Source of the DNA: Roseiflexaceae bacterium
Lineage (GTDB): Bacteria > Chloroflexota > Chloroflexia > Chloroflexales > Roseiflexaceae
Direction of reading: 5' to 3'
Length of the DNA: 64,000 nt
Assembly: GCA_947474225.1 (NCBI GenBank)
Contig: CANJHS010000007.1
Coordinates: forward strand, 1 to 64,000
Each line of letters begins with the position of its first letter. Within the stretch, counting starts at the first letter, position 1. A program made the translations under genes and the position numbers. Positions 63,575 through 64,000 of the stretch are shown piece by piece. The notes below the pieces were generated by a model. That model worked only from the letters and a program-made list of their open reading frames with translations, was not told where the DNA came from and made no database searches.

Positions 63575-64000
63575 TGAGTCAGGCCGTCGATGCGTGGTTT
63601 TTGCCAGCCCATGACGGCATCAATCCAGAGCGCAGCGCTCACCCAGGCAATAAATGCGACGACCAGGAGCACCAATAGCCTCCCGGCAGCGCCTTTGCGC
63701 CACAGTGGTGCGATGCACCAGCCGAGTGCGACTGCAACCAGCGGCGCACCGGTATACAGGTAGCGAACTTGTGCACGAGTGGCTAATTCGACCCCGAAGA
63801 ACACCACCACGACCGAAATCCATGGAATGGTCAAGCGTGGTAATTGCCACAGCAGAATGACCAGGACGATAGATGCTACAAGCAACGGCAACGGTGCCAA
63901 CCCGACCGTAAATGCGACGAGCATTTGTTGCAAAATATCGTGGCTCGTAGGCTGAACGATAGGAGATCCACTCGCACCCAGCCTCCCGAGAAACGTCCAA
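63571..64000 (-). CDS. integral membrane protein, partial (N-terminus beyond right edge)
   Basis: The frame is open to the window edge, at least 142 codons. Four or five hydrophobic helices: LLVASIVLVILLWQLPRL, ISVVVVFFGVELA, GAPLVAVALGWCIAPL and LLVLLVVAFIAWVSAALWI. Looks like the C-terminal half of a GT-C glycosyltransferase or similar multi-pass enzyme, but the catalytic part lies outside. Uncertain. Confidence 0.6.
   Translation of the reverse strand, partial: WTFLGRLGASGSPIVQPTSHDILQQMLVAFTVGLAPLPLLVASIVLVILLWQLPRLTIPWISVVVVFFGVELATRAQVRYLYTGAPLVAVALGWCIAPLWRKGAAGRLLVLLVVAFIAWVSAALWIDAVMGWQKPRIDGLTH

Overview
The window is a gene-dense stretch of a bacterial chromosome with moderate-to-high GC content. 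It holds about 53 protein genes, six tRNA genes, and no rRNA, insertion sequence or CRISPR array. Several features fit a Chloroflexota (Chloroflexia-like) organism: a Ser/Thr kinase beside an FHA/winged-helix regulator, an hrcA-grpE-dnaK-dnaJ operon, EntS-like and ABC-2 transporters, DUF4349 and DUF3048 lipoproteins, and a tubulin-like/VWA cluster. The phylum is an inference from gene content; no rRNA is present to confirm it.

Region 1 (1-11150) looks like a catabolic or modification locus for a sugar-like or small organic substrate. It has a Gfo/Idh/MocA oxidoreductase (cut by the left edge), a GATase-like/NodB-like fusion and a lipoprotein. These are followed by a compact co-directional run: PhyH-type dioxygenase, amidohydrolase, two-subunit ABC exporter with one degenerate ATP site, SDR, and a CBM9-like protein. 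Region 2 (11205-12053) is a cluster of six tRNA genes (Leu-CAG, Gln-CTG, Leu-GAG, Val-TAC, Phe-GAA, Ser-GGA) with two sigma70-like promoters and three terminators. Region 3 (12165-24335) holds an MFS exporter, a GH29 fucosidase, a hexapeptide/cupin sugar enzyme, and galE and aroA downstream of an FHA-winged-helix regulator. A membrane Ser/Thr kinase is divergent from that regulator. An Rsm22-like methyltransferase and a MocA/VOC/SDR operon follow.

Region 4 (24332-30546) is a minus-strand heat-shock operon hrcA-grpE-dnaK-dnaJ-rlmB-HD with no recognisable CIRCE. Region 5 (30664-32861) carries a FAD oxidoreductase, a DoxX-family membrane protein, and two strong palindromic operator candidates. 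Region 6 (32865-43538) is the most unusual part: a four-gene minus-strand operon. It encodes a secreted/anchored VWA protein of 1100 aa, a 1056-aa FtsZ/tubulin-like GTPase, a 1032-aa membrane protein that looks like a G-box-less tubulin-like paralogue, and a four-helix membrane protein with a long acidic tail. It resembles the VWA-associated FtsZ-like systems proposed by Makarova and Koonin for membrane remodelling, but the last two proteins are not ones I can match to a described component.

Region 7 (43853-50933) has small hypothetical proteins, a DUF1810 protein, an ArnT/GT39-like glycosyltransferase, two apparently decayed small secreted-protein genes, a transglutaminase-like protein and an M48 protease. 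Region 8 (51028-57741) holds a class-V aminotransferase, an ABC-2 exporter whose ATPase and permeases are separated by an opposite-strand isomerase gene, and a GT4-methyltransferase fusion. Region 9 (57804-64000) has a DUF4349 lipoprotein, the replication/repair operon dnaX-ebfC-recR, a DUF3048 lipoprotein, a putative PD-(D/E)XK nuclease-like protein, and a membrane protein cut by the right edge.
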